7,413 bases of DNA. Source: Bordetella parapertussis. Lineage in GTDB: Bacteria; Pseudomonadota; Gammaproteobacteria; Burkholderiales; Burkholderiaceae_C. The stretch covers positions 1 through 7,413 of the forward strand of contig CALQBT020000122.1 in NCBI GenBank assembly GCA_943328885.2, given 5' to 3'. Made by a program: the position numbers and the translations under genes. Below the pieces are notes generated by a model. It made no database searches. It was not told the DNA's origin and was given only the letters and a program-made list of their open reading frames with translations. Within the stretch, counting starts at the first letter, position 1; the number at the start of each line of letters is the position of its first letter. Positions 1 through 6,903 of this stretch are shown in pieces.

Positions 1-1
1 A

Positions 2-274
2 GGCCTGGCCACTGCGCAGGTGATCCGGATGACCGCGCCCTATGCCGAGGCCTTCGGCGGGCGCCACCATCACGAGCTGCAGTTCCAGATGGCCTATGTG
101 CTCAAGGGCTGGTTCAAGACCGAGTTCGAGGGCCAGGGCCCACAACTCATGCGCGCGGGCTCGTGCTGGACCCAGCCGCCGGGCATACGCCACCGGGTGC
201 TGGGCTGGTCGGACGACTGCGAGCTACTCGAGATCATCCTGCCGGCCGAGCACCAGACGGTCAACGACGACTGA
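2..274 (+). CDS. Cupin-domain protein, C-terminal part (5' end outside window)
   Basis: The reading frame is open from the first full codon of the window and gives 90 residues before a TGA stop. Both cupin motifs can be seen. Motif 1 is a G-G-R-H-H-H-E cluster (visible residues 19-25), with G36 closing the strand. Motif 2 is G53 to P60-G61-x-x-H64. The three histidines and H64 could bind a divalent metal as in cupin dioxygenases, isomerases and sensor proteins. The usual motif-1 glutamate, three to four residues after HxH, appears to be Gln or Phe, so the metal site may be non-standard. A GTG at position 20 could act as a start, but it would begin just before motif 1, and the in-frame sequence upstream stays open, so a truncated longer gene is more likely. 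Substrate and pathway cannot be told. Its stop lies 5 bp from the stop of the convergent amidohydrolase gene. Confidence 0.75.
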   Translation, partial: GLATAQVIRMTAPYAEAFGGRHHHELQFQMAYVLKGWFKTEFEGQGPQLMRAGSCWTQPPGIRHRVLGWSDDCELLEIILPAEHQTVNDD

Positions 275-279
275 CCGGG

Positions 280-1323
280 TCAGAGCCGGTAGACCCGGCT
301 CGCGGTGCCGCTGAACAGCGCGGTCTTCGCGTCGGCCGATGCGCCCGCAGCGATGCGCTTGAAGGCGTTCCACAGCACCGCATAGCCCGACGTGATCTTG
401 TCGACCGGGAAGTTGCTCTCGAACATGCAGCGGTCGGCACCGAAAGCCTCGATGCAGGTCTCCATCCAGGGCTGCCAGGCCTGGGCGATCTGCTGCGAGC
501 TCGGCGGCTGGTCGCGCAGATGCAGGTCGAACATGCCGATGCGCATGCCCAGCCCGCCAAGCTTGACCGTCACGTTGGGGCAGCGCGCGAGCTCGACCAT
601 GCCCTGCTTCCAGTGCGCGAAAACCGATTCGGTCTGCCCGGCGTAAGGACCGACGCCCAGCGGCCCGCCGACATGGTTGAGGATGATCGATGTCTGCGGG
701 AAAGCCCGTGCCAGCGCGATCACGTCGGGCAGCTGCGGGTGGTACTGCCAGGCCTCGAACGACAGCCCCAGCGGCGCGAGCTGCGCGAAGCCTTCGCGGA
801 AAGCGGCCTGGCCGTACAGGCCTTCGGGCGGATGGGTGTGGCTGTTGCGGATCTCGGGGCTGGCGTCCCAACCACCGGCGTGGCGTATGCCGCGAAAGCG
901 ACCATTGCCGGCTCGGATCTGGGCTTCGAGCACCTCGCGCGCCGCCGCTCCCAGGGTCAGATCAGCGTGGCTGACGATGGCCGCGCAGGCCTGCGTGTCC
1001 CCATAGACGCCGCTGGCGGCCATCGCCGCGACGCCGTTGGCGAACTCGGTCTCGCCCAGCGGCTGGAGCTCGGCCGGCCCGGCCTTGCGGTAAAAAGCCA
1101 CGCAGTCGACGAACACCGTGGCCACCACTTTGTGGCCACTGCCGGTGTCGGCGAGCAGCTCATCGAGCAGGTAGCGGTGGCCGGCGCGGTCCCAGAGGTG
1201 GTGGTGCGGGTCAACGATAGGCAGCAAGGGCTCGAGAATTTCTTCCCTCGCCTGGCTCGCCAGCCAGTCTGCCGGCGGTGTGCCGCCCGTGCCTATCGCC
1301 GTCTTAGACTTTTCGCTTGCCAT
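280..1323 (-). CDS. Amidohydrolase family protein (amidohydrolase-2, TIM barrel)
   Basis: This 347-residue protein has the layout of the amidohydrolase-2 family (PF04909), which includes lactone hydrolases such as fuconolactonase and sulfomuconolactone hydrolase, and ACMSD-like decarboxylases. Visible landmarks are the N-terminal metal-binding motif V-D-P-H-H-H-L-W-D (residues 37-45, H40-H42), F-R-G-I-R-H (143-148), a histidine after the fourth strand (H195), L-N-H-V-G-G (215-220), V-K-L-G-G (253-257), and the C-terminal motif M-F-E-S-N-F-P-V-D-K (300-309). In that last motif N304 stands where many metal-dependent relatives carry Asp. The protein ends in the usual S-R-V-Y-R-L. There is no signal peptide, so it is probably a cytoplasmic hydrolase of a lactone or similar carbonyl substrate; the actual substrate is unknown. 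The start is well supported by GGAGGA on the minus strand (1336-1331), 7 nt before the ATG. It converges on the cupin gene and reads away from the 534-bp intergenic region. No partner catabolic gene is visible. Confidence 0.9.
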   Translation of the reverse strand: MASEKSKTAIGTGGTPPADWLASQAREEILEPLLPIVDPHHHLWDRAGHRYLLDELLADTGSGHKVVATVFVDCVAFYRKAGPAELQPLGETEFANGVAAMAASGVYGDTQACAAIVSHADLTLGAAAREVLEAQIRAGNGRFRGIRHAGGWDASPEIRNSHTHPPEGLYGQAAFREGFAQLAPLGLSFEAWQYHPQLPDVIALARAFPQTSIILNHVGGPLGVGPYAGQTESVFAHWKQGMVELARCPNVTVKLGGLGMRIGMFDLHLRDQPPSSQQIAQAWQPWMETCIEAFGADRCMFESNFPVDKITSGYAVLWNAFKRIAAGASADAKTALFSGTASRVYRL

Positions 1324-1330
1324 GCTGGGA

Positions 1331-1336
1331 TCCTCC
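1331..1336 (-). promoter_or_regulatory. Ribosome binding site of the amidohydrolase gene
   Basis: The minus strand reads GGAGGA, 7 nt before the ATG at 1323. It is the strongest Shine-Dalgarno sequence in the window and fixes the start of the amidohydrolase. Confidence 0.75.
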
Positions 1337-1478
1337 GGGAAAGCTTGAAGTGTGGGGGATCAGCGCGGCGCTGGCAATCTAGGTCTTGTACCCGGTTCGA
1401 CGGGCTGGCTTGCGCGCTGTGGATGATTGGCCGCGCGCGCCAAAACGGCAGACCTTGCACTCGCGCAGCGGGTTGGCG

Positions 1479-1628
1479 TCACGCCGCGGCCACGACCCGC
1501 CCTTGAGTCAGGTCACCGTGGCCTGTCAGAAGGCCGTCGACCGAGATGTCCTCGTCCAACGCTTCCCAGTGATCCCAGGCCCCTGTCGGCGCCCGGCGTT
1601 CGCGGAGAAACGACCGAACTTGGGTCAT
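1479..1628 (-). pseudogene. Probable C-terminal remnant of a DUF2442-like protein
   Basis: The minus strand carries a 49-codon open frame (ATG at 1628, TGA at 1481-1479). Its second half reads H-W-E-A-L-D-E-D-I-S-V-D-G-L-L-T-G-H-G-D (about 1571-1512). This closely resembles the usual C-terminal end of DUF2442 proteins, small proteins often found in toxin-antitoxin-like pairs; the resemblance is from memory, with no search run. In the family, H-W is normally preceded by a glycine-rich G-x-G-I. Here G-P-G-I appears in the neighbouring frame just upstream (about 1583-1572), preceded by F-G-R-F-S-A-N-A, which is reminiscent of the family's F-P-R-L-x-N-A segment. That suggests one frameshift near 1571-1574. 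Further upstream in that frame there is a stop near 1625 and no recognisable N-terminal half. The ATG has no good ribosome binding site. Alternatives are a short functional ORF or a chance resemblance. Confidence 0.4.
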
Positions 1629-1694
1629 TCCACGATGCGGAACGTTTTGTTTCTCAGGAGCCGCTTTGCATCGAACCTGGTGCTAGCTGACTCA

Positions 1695-1706
1695 CACGCC
1701 GGCGTG
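1695..1706. repeat. 12-bp perfect palindrome
   Basis: CACGCCGGCGTG is its own reverse complement. It ends 5 bp before the FNR-like site at 1712-1725. Given this position it could be an operator for a second, dimeric regulator. In DNA this rich in GC, a 12-bp palindrome can also arise by chance, so the functional reading is only an inference. Confidence 0.4.
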
Positions 1707-1711
1707 GATAG

Positions 1712-1725
1712 TTGACACCGATCAA
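1712..1725. promoter_or_regulatory. FNR/CRP-family (Anr/Dnr-like) binding site
   Basis: TTGAC-ACCG-ATCAA matches nine of the ten specified positions of the FNR consensus TTGAT-N4-ATCAA. The site is centred 139 bp before the prsT start and 90 bp before the start of the remnant ORF on the minus strand, so it could act in either direction. The first six bases (TTGACA) are also a perfect sigma-70 -35 hexamer for plus-strand transcription, but the bases 16-18 nt further on (around 1734-1741) make only a poor -10. Whether it controls prsT, acts as a promoter element, or is left over from the decayed gene cannot be decided from sequence. Confidence 0.5.
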
Positions 1726-1857
1726 TCGCCAGGCATTCGTGAATTCCAGCAGGGGCTCGCCCGCGCAGGCGGCCGGCGCGGGTCTGTTGCCCGCAGATAC
1801 TGCCAACAGGCTTGGCGAAAGCGCCCGGCGAACCAGCCCTTCGTCGCGGGAACTGCC

Positions 1858-4659
1858 ATGAATTCACTGTCCAAGCCGGCTGCGCCGGGCCTTGCATCCG
1901 TCGTGTTGGCTTGCCTGCTGGCATTGAGCGCATGCGGGGTGCCCACCGAAGCCGAGTTGCTCGCATCGGCGCGCACCGCCCTCGCCAGCCACAAGCCCGA
2001 CGCCGCGAGACTGGCGCTCAAGACCCTGGTGCAAGCCCATCCGCAATCCTCTGAAGGGCGTTTGCTGCTCGGCAAACTGATGCACGACAGCGGCGAGATG
2101 GCGGGTGCCGAGGCCGAGTTGCGCCGCGCGCTCGCGCTCGGCCAAGCCGAAGCCAAAGTGCTGCCGACGCTGGCCGGCAGCTTGGTCGCACTGGGCCAGG
2201 GTGCGCTGCTGCTGCAGCAGTTCGGCCAACTGTCCTTGCCCGAGCCGCAGGCAGATGCCGGGCTCAAGACCCAGCTCGCGCTGGCCGAAGCGGCTGACGG
2301 CCAGCTCGACAACGCCTCGGCGCGGCTTGGCCAGGCCTTGCGCTCAGCGCCCGACTTCGCGCCCGCGCTGCTGCTGCAAGCCAGGCTGGCCGCGGCAAAA
2401 GGTTTCGCGGCCGATGCCATGGCGCAGGCTGAGGCGCTGACCACACGCCTGCCCACCAACGCCGACGCCTGGATGCTCAAAGGCGAGTTGCTGCTGCGCG
2501 CGGCCGGCGACCCGGCGACGCAGCGCGACGCCGCCATGGCGGCCTACCTGCAAGTCCTCCAGATCAAGCCTGACAGCGTGGCGGCGCATTCGGCGCTGAT
2601 CTCACTGCAGCTGGCCAAGGCCGATCTGGCTGCCGCGACCCGGCAGTGGAGCGCGCTGCAGCAGGTCGCACCCCAACACCGCCAGACGCTGTTCTTCGAG
2701 GCCTTGCTGGCCGAGCAGAAGGGCGATGCCAAGCGAACCCGCGAGTTGACGCAACTGCTGCTGCGGGGCGCGCCCGAGAACCCACAGATCCTGACGCTGG
2801 CAGCTCAAGCTGAGATCAAGCTCAACGCGCCGAGCCAGGCTGAAGTCTTGCTGCTCAAAGCGGTGAAAGCGCAGCCAAAAGCGCCGGGGCCGCGCCGCTT
2901 GCTGGCCAGCGTGCAATGGCGAAGTGGCCAGAGCGACAAAGCGCTCGCCACGCTCAAGCCACTGCTTGAGACCAAGCCGCCCGATGCCCAAGCCTTGACG
3001 CTGTCGGCCCAGATTCACCTGATGCGGGGCGAGACCGCTGCGGCCGATGCAGCCTTCGCGCAAGCCATGAAGCTGCAACCCGACGACAGCCGGCTGCGCA
3101 CCGCGATGGCCTTGTCCAGCCTGGCCAAGGGCCAGGATGTCACGGCGATCAACGAACTGCAGTCCATCGCAGCCAACGACAAGAGCACGATCGCCGACCT
3201 GGCTTTGATCAACGCCAGACTGCGCCGCAACGACTTGCCCGGTGCCTTGAAGGCGGTCGATGCGCTGGCGATCAAGCTGCCGCGCGATGCGCTACCCGAC
3301 CAACTGCGGGGCCGCATCGCACTGCAGCGCAAGGATTTCGCCGCTGCGCGCCAGTCCTTTGAGGCTGCACTGACCAAAAATGCAGACGACTTGCGAGCGC
3401 TGTCGGGCCTGGCCTCGCTAGACCTGGCCGACAAGCAGCCGGCGGCCGCCAAGGCCCGCTTCACGTCCCTGCTGCGACGCCAGCCACAGCACGCTGGTGC
3501 GATGTTGGCGCTGGCCGACATCGGCTTGCGCACAGGCGCTCCGCCCGAAGAGACCACCGCCTGGCTGACCCAGGCCATCGAAGCCGAGCCCTCGGCCGCG
3601 AAACCCCGATGGCTGTTGGCCGACCTGCAGCTGTCCTCCGGCAAGACCGCCCAAGCCCTGGCCGTGGCCCAGGCCGGCGTGACCGCCTTGCCAGATGACC
3701 CCGCACTGCTCGACCGCCTGGGCCGCGCCCAGCTCGCCAGCGGCCAGGTCGAACAAGCCGTCGTCAGTTTCTCCAAGCTCGCGACCCTGGCGCCGAAGTC
3801 AGCGCTGCCACAGCTGCGACTGGCCGATGCCCATGCTGCTGCCCGCAACCGCCCCGCGGTGGCCGCCGCGGTGAAGCGGGCTGCCGAGATCGACGGCGAT
3901 TCGCTGCCCGTGCAGCAAGCCCAGATCAAGCTGGCGATGCTCAACGACAAGCCCGACCAGGCGCTAGGGGTGGCGCGCCGGGTGCAGTCTCAGCGGGCCG
4001 AGCAGGCCGTGGGCTTCGGGCTCGAGGCCGATATCGAGATCGACCGCAAACAATGGGACGCCGCGGCGATCGCGCTGCGCAAGGCCATCGCACGCCAACA
4101 GCCCGGCGACAGCGCCACGCGCCTGCACGGGCTGCTGCTGGCCGGCAAGAAAGCCGCCGAAGCCGACAAGCTGGCCGACGAGTGGCGCCGATCCCATCCC
4201 GACGACTTGGGCTTCTTGCTCCACCTCGGCGACACCGCGTTGGCCAACAACAACCCGGGCGGGGCCGAACCGCAGTACCGGCTTGTGCTGGACCGCCAGC
4301 CCGACAACGTGCTGGCGCTCAACAACCTGGCCTATTCGATGGCACTGCAGAAGAAACCGGGCGCGCTGGCGCTGACCGAGCGGGCGCAGCAGATTTCGCC
4401 CGACGTGCCCGCGCTGATGGACACGCTGGCCTTTTGCCTGGCGGCCGAAGGTCAGCTGGCGCGTGCTGTTGAGGTCCAGGCCCAGGTGGTCGCCGCAGCG
4501 CCCAAGGCCGCGCCTTTTAGACTCCAACTGGCCAAGCTTCTCTTGCAATCCGGCAACAAGCCCGGTGCCAGAGCCGAGCTCAACACCTTGGCCAAGCTGG
4601 GCACCGGATTTGCCCGCCAGACCGAGGTCGCCGAAATGCTGAAATCCATGGGCAGCTGA
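1858..4659 (+). CDS. prsT: PEP-CTERM/XrtA system TPR-repeat lipoprotein PrsT
   Basis: This 933-residue protein begins with a lipoprotein signal peptide: a hydrophobic stretch (residues 12-23) followed by the lipobox L-S-A-C with the acylated cysteine at C26. G27 at +2 is compatible with outer-membrane sorting. Nearly all of the rest is degenerate tetratricopeptide repeats of about 34 residues, seen as recurring alanine- and leucine-rich helix pairs punctuated by P-D, P-x-N or P-x-D turns. The C-terminal block, with L-N-N-L-A (821-825), L-M-D-T-L (853-857) and a final A-R-A-E-L segment, follows the pattern of PrsT. Members of that family are about 900 residues long and occur with exosortase XrtA, PEP-CTERM proteins and extracellular polysaccharide clusters, where they are thought to scaffold export or assembly at the envelope. 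The start is set by the signal peptide, with a weak GGGAA (1848-1852) 5 nt before the ATG. No exosortase, PEP-CTERM substrate or prsK/prsR gene is visible. A generic TPR lipoprotein is the main alternative. Confidence 0.85.
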   Translation: MNSLSKPAAPGLASVVLACLLALSACGVPTEAELLASARTALASHKPDAARLALKTLVQAHPQSSEGRLLLGKLMHDSGEMAGAEAELRRALALGQAEAKVLPTLAGSLVALGQGALLLQQFGQLSLPEPQADAGLKTQLALAEAADGQLDNASARLGQALRSAPDFAPALLLQARLAAAKGFAADAMAQAEALTTRLPTNADAWMLKGELLLRAAGDPATQRDAAMAAYLQVLQIKPDSVAAHSALISLQLAKADLAAATRQWSALQQVAPQHRQTLFFEALLAEQKGDAKRTRELTQLLLRGAPENPQILTLAAQAEIKLNAPSQAEVLLLKAVKAQPKAPGPRRLLASVQWRSGQSDKALATLKPLLETKPPDAQALTLSAQIHLMRGETAAADAAFAQAMKLQPDDSRLRTAMALSSLAKGQDVTAINELQSIAANDKSTIADLALINARLRRNDLPGALKAVDALAIKLPRDALPDQLRGRIALQRKDFAAARQSFEAALTKNADDLRALSGLASLDLADKQPAAAKARFTSLLRRQPQHAGAMLALADIGLRTGAPPEETTAWLTQAIEAEPSAAKPRWLLADLQLSSGKTAQALAVAQAGVTALPDDPALLDRLGRAQLASGQVEQAVVSFSKLATLAPKSALPQLRLADAHAAARNRPAVAAAVKRAAEIDGDSLPVQQAQIKLAMLNDKPDQALGVARRVQSQRAEQAVGFGLEADIEIDRKQWDAAAIALRKAIARQQPGDSATRLHGLLLAGKKAAEADKLADEWRRSHPDDLGFLLHLGDTALANNNPGGAEPQYRLVLDRQPDNVLALNNLAYSMALQKKPGALALTERAQQISPDVPALMDTLAFCLAAEGQLARAVEVQAQVVAAAPKAAPFRLQLAKLLLQSGNKPGARAELNTLAKLGTGFARQTEVAEMLKSMGS

Positions 4660-4764
4660 AGCCGCGCTGGGAGGGCGCGCTCGTCATGCCGCCAGCTCTT
4701 GCACCCGCAGCATCTCAGCGAGGCAAACCAGCGGGCCAGAAACCCCAGCGCCGCTGCGTGGCCA

Positions 4765-6705
4765 TCACCACCGGTAGCGCAACGACAGACGCCAGGTGCG
4801 GGGTGCCTCGGCGTAGATGAACAGCGGGGACTTCGCGGACAGGCGCACATCGCTGAGGTTGTCCACCCCAGCGCCGAGTGCGACCCGAGGCCCGAGTTGC
4901 CACGAGCCCTGGGCGCCCACCAGGGTCACGGCCGGCACAGGCTGCAGCGCTTGGCCGGCCACCAGCGAGGCCAGCAGCTGATCATGCGTGTGGTCGGCGC
5001 GAAGGCCAGCGCGCCACGCACCGCCCTCCCAGTCGATCCGTGCCCCCAGCGTGTGTCGCGGGCGCTTTTCCAAGCGCGCCCCCAAGCCATCGGTGGCATC
5101 GAGGTACTGGTAGTTCAGCACGCTCTTGAAGCCGCCCCCGATCATGACAGTCGCCGTGGTTTCCAGGCCTTGCAGTCGCGCGCGGTCGGTGTTCTCAAAG
5201 ACGTAAGTGCCGCGCCCGGCCGCGCTGCTGAGCAGCTTGGTGATGATGAGATTCTTGACGCGGTTGGCAAACAACATGGCTTGCACGCTGGCGGCGGGCG
5301 TCTCCCACCCGGCGCCCACTTCGACCGAGTCATTGGTCTCGGGTCGCAAGCTGGGGTTGGCGAAGTACGTGTTTGGGCCTTCGTCTTCCTGGTAGCCAGT
5401 GGTGATCTGCTTGAGCGTGGGCGCCTTGAAGCCATGCCCCATGCCCGCCTTGATCGTCCACTGTGGCGTCGCATGCCAGACGGCGTAGGCACGCGGGCTG
5501 GATTCGCTGCCAAACAGTTCGTTCCGGTCGTGCCGCAGGCCCAGCGTGAGCGCCAGCGACTTGTCGAATTCGATCTCGTCTTGCAGGTACAGCGAGCGGT
5601 GCTGAACCACGCCGTGCCCGCCCGTCAGCTTGTCGTTGTAGAGCATCTCGTTGCGCAACTCTACGCCGCCGGTGAGCAACTGCCCGCGCGCGGCTAGCAG
5701 TGACACCTGGCCTTCGAGCACGCGGTCCATAGGCTTGTTCGGGCGCAGTGAGGCCACACCGTTGCTGCGGGTGTTGCTCACCTCCACCGAGCTTTCGTAG
5801 GCCCGCAGCAGCGTGCGCCATTCACGCTCGCCTTGCCAGTCAGCCTTCCAGTCCAGCGAGGTCTGGCGCCGATCGACGTCGGTGATCGAATCGTAATAGC
5901 GCTTCAAACCTGAGCGCTCACGCGCGCCGGCACCACGTTCTTCGTGGCCCGCTCGGGTCTCCAGTTCCACACGCTGACCGGTGGCCGGCAACCACGACAA
6001 CTGCAGCGCAGCGTCGAGTTTGTGGCGGCCTTCGAGGTCGCTGATGCGCTCGTTGGCAGCCGAATCGATGCGCTGGCGACCCACGTCGGCCGCTGTGACA
6101 GCCAGCCGCAAGGCTTCGCCGAGCGGGCCGGCCACACGCAACGCGGCGCGATGCCCGCTGCCACCGCGCGCACCGTCAGCCTGGGTGCCCTCCGTCAAGA
6201 CCGAGCCGCTCCAAGCGGTCCCCGCCGGGCGCGTGATGATGTTGACCACACCACCCAGCGCCTCCGCGCCGTAAAGCACCGACATCGGCCCGCGAATGAC
6301 CTCGATGCGCTCGATGTCCTCGGTCGCAATCCAGTCCCCCTGGAAATCGGTGTGGCCCACCACACCATCGCTGGCAGCGATGCGCTTGCCGTCGACCAGG
6401 ATCAGCGTGTGGCGGCTGTCCATGCCACGCAGGCTGATCACCTTGCGCCCAGAGATCGTCCGCCCTTGCACCGAGATGCCGGTCTCGCCGCGCAGCGCAT
6501 CGAGCACGTTGTCAGCACCGCGGTCTTCAATCTGCGTCCTGGTGACCACCGTCATGGCCGCCGGCGCATCGATCAAGGCCATCGCGTGGCGCGTGGCGGT
6601 GACCACCACGGTCTCCGGCAACAGCGGGTCGGCCGCAACAGCCCAGGCGGGTGCAAGACCGGTCTCGATCAAGAGCCACAAGCAAGTCATGGGTCGCAAG
6701 CGCAT
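4765..6705 (-). CDS. TonB-dependent outer-membrane receptor, CirA/FepA-like
   Basis: From the ATG at 6705 this gives 646 residues, a normal length for the family. A signal peptide (about 1-25, ending A-V-A-A) is followed by a TonB-box-like E-T-V-V-V-T-A-T-R (31-39). The plug domain (about 40-158) contains R-K-V-I-S-L-R-G-M-D (87-96), L-I-L-V-D-G-K-R (101-108), D-W-I-A-T-E-D-I-E-R-I-E-V-I-R-G-P (124-140) and G-G-V-V-N-I-I-T (151-158). A beta-barrel follows to the C-terminus, which ends in L-R-Y-R-W with the terminal aromatic typical of BamA substrates. The plug is closest in pattern to catecholate-siderophore and colicin I receptors (CirA), but the ligand cannot be assigned. The frame continues to an ATG at 6885 and has another at 6732. 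I prefer 6705 because the signal peptide starts there and a GAAGAA lies just upstream, though that site is weak. The gene is divergent from nirS, with no TonB/ExbB/ExbD gene in view. It converges on prsT with a 105-bp gap. Confidence 0.93.
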   Translation of the reverse strand: MRLRPMTCLWLLIETGLAPAWAVAADPLLPETVVVTATRHAMALIDAPAAMTVVTRTQIEDRGADNVLDALRGETGISVQGRTISGRKVISLRGMDSRHTLILVDGKRIAASDGVVGHTDFQGDWIATEDIERIEVIRGPMSVLYGAEALGGVVNIITRPAGTAWSGSVLTEGTQADGARGGSGHRAALRVAGPLGEALRLAVTAADVGRQRIDSAANERISDLEGRHKLDAALQLSWLPATGQRVELETRAGHEERGAGARERSGLKRYYDSITDVDRRQTSLDWKADWQGEREWRTLLRAYESSVEVSNTRSNGVASLRPNKPMDRVLEGQVSLLAARGQLLTGGVELRNEMLYNDKLTGGHGVVQHRSLYLQDEIEFDKSLALTLGLRHDRNELFGSESSPRAYAVWHATPQWTIKAGMGHGFKAPTLKQITTGYQEDEGPNTYFANPSLRPETNDSVEVGAGWETPAASVQAMLFANRVKNLIITKLLSSAAGRGTYVFENTDRARLQGLETTATVMIGGGFKSVLNYQYLDATDGLGARLEKRPRHTLGARIDWEGGAWRAGLRADHTHDQLLASLVAGQALQPVPAVTLVGAQGSWQLGPRVALGAGVDNLSDVRLSAKSPLFIYAEAPRTWRLSLRYRW

Positions 6706-6903
6706 GGTGGATTCTTCGCGGTGGGTTGTCATGCCAGCAGGATGCGGGCGCTGGCCACCGCTGGCCTTGACTTGGTTTGGCTTTTCACGCAAGCCCCGGG
6801 GTCGACTCGCGATCGGCTTGAACCAGCTTAAGGACTTCGCGCGGATGCAGGCCGACGATTCGATGCACAACCATTTGCCGACCACAAGAGGATGAATGCA
6901 ACC
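6706..6903. promoter_or_regulatory. Divergent promoter region between TonB receptor and nirS
   Basis: About 198 bp lie between the two preferred start codons, and both promoters must lie here unless leaders overlap genes. It contains the FNR-like repeat at 6818-6831. I looked on the receptor side for a cobalamin riboswitch (B12 box) and for an AT-rich Fur box and saw neither, so nothing in it identifies the receptor's ligand. Confidence 0.6.
6818..6831. promoter_or_regulatory. FNR/Dnr-like inverted repeat upstream of nirS
   Basis: TTGAA-CCAG-CTTAA keeps seven of the ten specified bases of the FNR consensus TTGAT-N4-ATCAA and is itself a near-symmetric repeat. A class II activator site is centred at -41.5, which would put the nirS transcription start near 6866 and a -10 near 6854-6859, where GACGAT is a weak but possible match. 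The resulting leader of about 38 nt fits the nirS start at 6904. In denitrifiers nirS is typically activated by FNR-family regulators such as Anr, Dnr or NnrR, so the location supports the call although the match is imperfect. Confidence 0.5.

Larger units (their letters stand above)
1324..1857. other. Large intergenic region between divergent amidohydrolase and prsT genes
   Basis: This 534-bp stretch separates two divergently read genes and contains no intact gene that I can support. Part of it (about 1479-1628, minus strand) looks like a decayed DUF2442-type gene. Part (1695-1725) holds a palindrome followed by an FNR-like operator. The prsT leader (1784-1816) can form two small competing hairpins. 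I found no clear tRNA, insertion-sequence end or rho-independent terminator. A GG-N10-GC sigma-54 promoter, which some PEP-CTERM genes use, was searched for by eye and not found. Long open frames that run across the region are explained by high-GC composition. Confidence 0.6.

Noticed and set aside
1381..1408. tRNA-like T-arm around CCCGGTTCGACGGG
   Set aside because: The stem is only 4 bp with a 6-nt loop. No acceptor stem, D-arm, anticodon arm or CCA end can be built around it.
163..1506. A 447-codon plus-strand open frame across the amidohydrolase gene
   Set aside because: It is antisense to a gene with clear family motifs and a strong ribosome binding site. Its translation is a low-complexity Arg/Ala/Gly-rich sequence, and such frames are common opposite high-GC genes.
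1324..1857. Sigma-54 promoter for prsT
   Set aside because: No GG-N10-GC pair in a credible TGGCAC-N5-TTGCA context was found by eye. The nearest resemblance, at about 1372, lacks the -12 GC.
1625..1966. 113-codon minus-strand frame overlapping the start of prsT
   Set aside because: It would start inside prsT, has no domain and no ribosome binding site, and contradicts the well-supported lipoprotein start of prsT.
1722..3950. Long minus-strand frames (271 and 311 codons) opposite prsT
   Set aside because: Their products are Ser/Ala-rich mirror images of the alanine-rich TPR gene with no recognisable domain. They are explained by codon bias on the opposite strand.
4660..4764. Possible bidirectional terminator between prsT and the receptor gene
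   Set aside because: CGCGC (4663-4667)/GCGCG (4675-4679) and CAGCGG (4729-4734)/CCGCTG (4751-4756) can pair, but the stems are short and no T-run follows on either strand, so neither supports a terminator call.
4699..6831. Plus-strand frames of 332 and 295 codons opposite the TonB receptor
   Set aside because: They have no family features, and the receptor on the other strand has signal peptide, plug and barrel motifs throughout.
6706..6885. N-terminal extension of the receptor to the ATG at 6885
   Set aside because: The extra 60 residues lack signal-peptide character and would bury the real signal peptide that starts at 6705. They would also run over the FNR-like repeat and almost to the nirS start.
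6706..6903. Cobalamin riboswitch or Fur box for the TonB receptor
   Set aside because: The conserved B12-box core and flanking elements are absent on the minus strand, and no AT-rich Fur-like palindrome is present.
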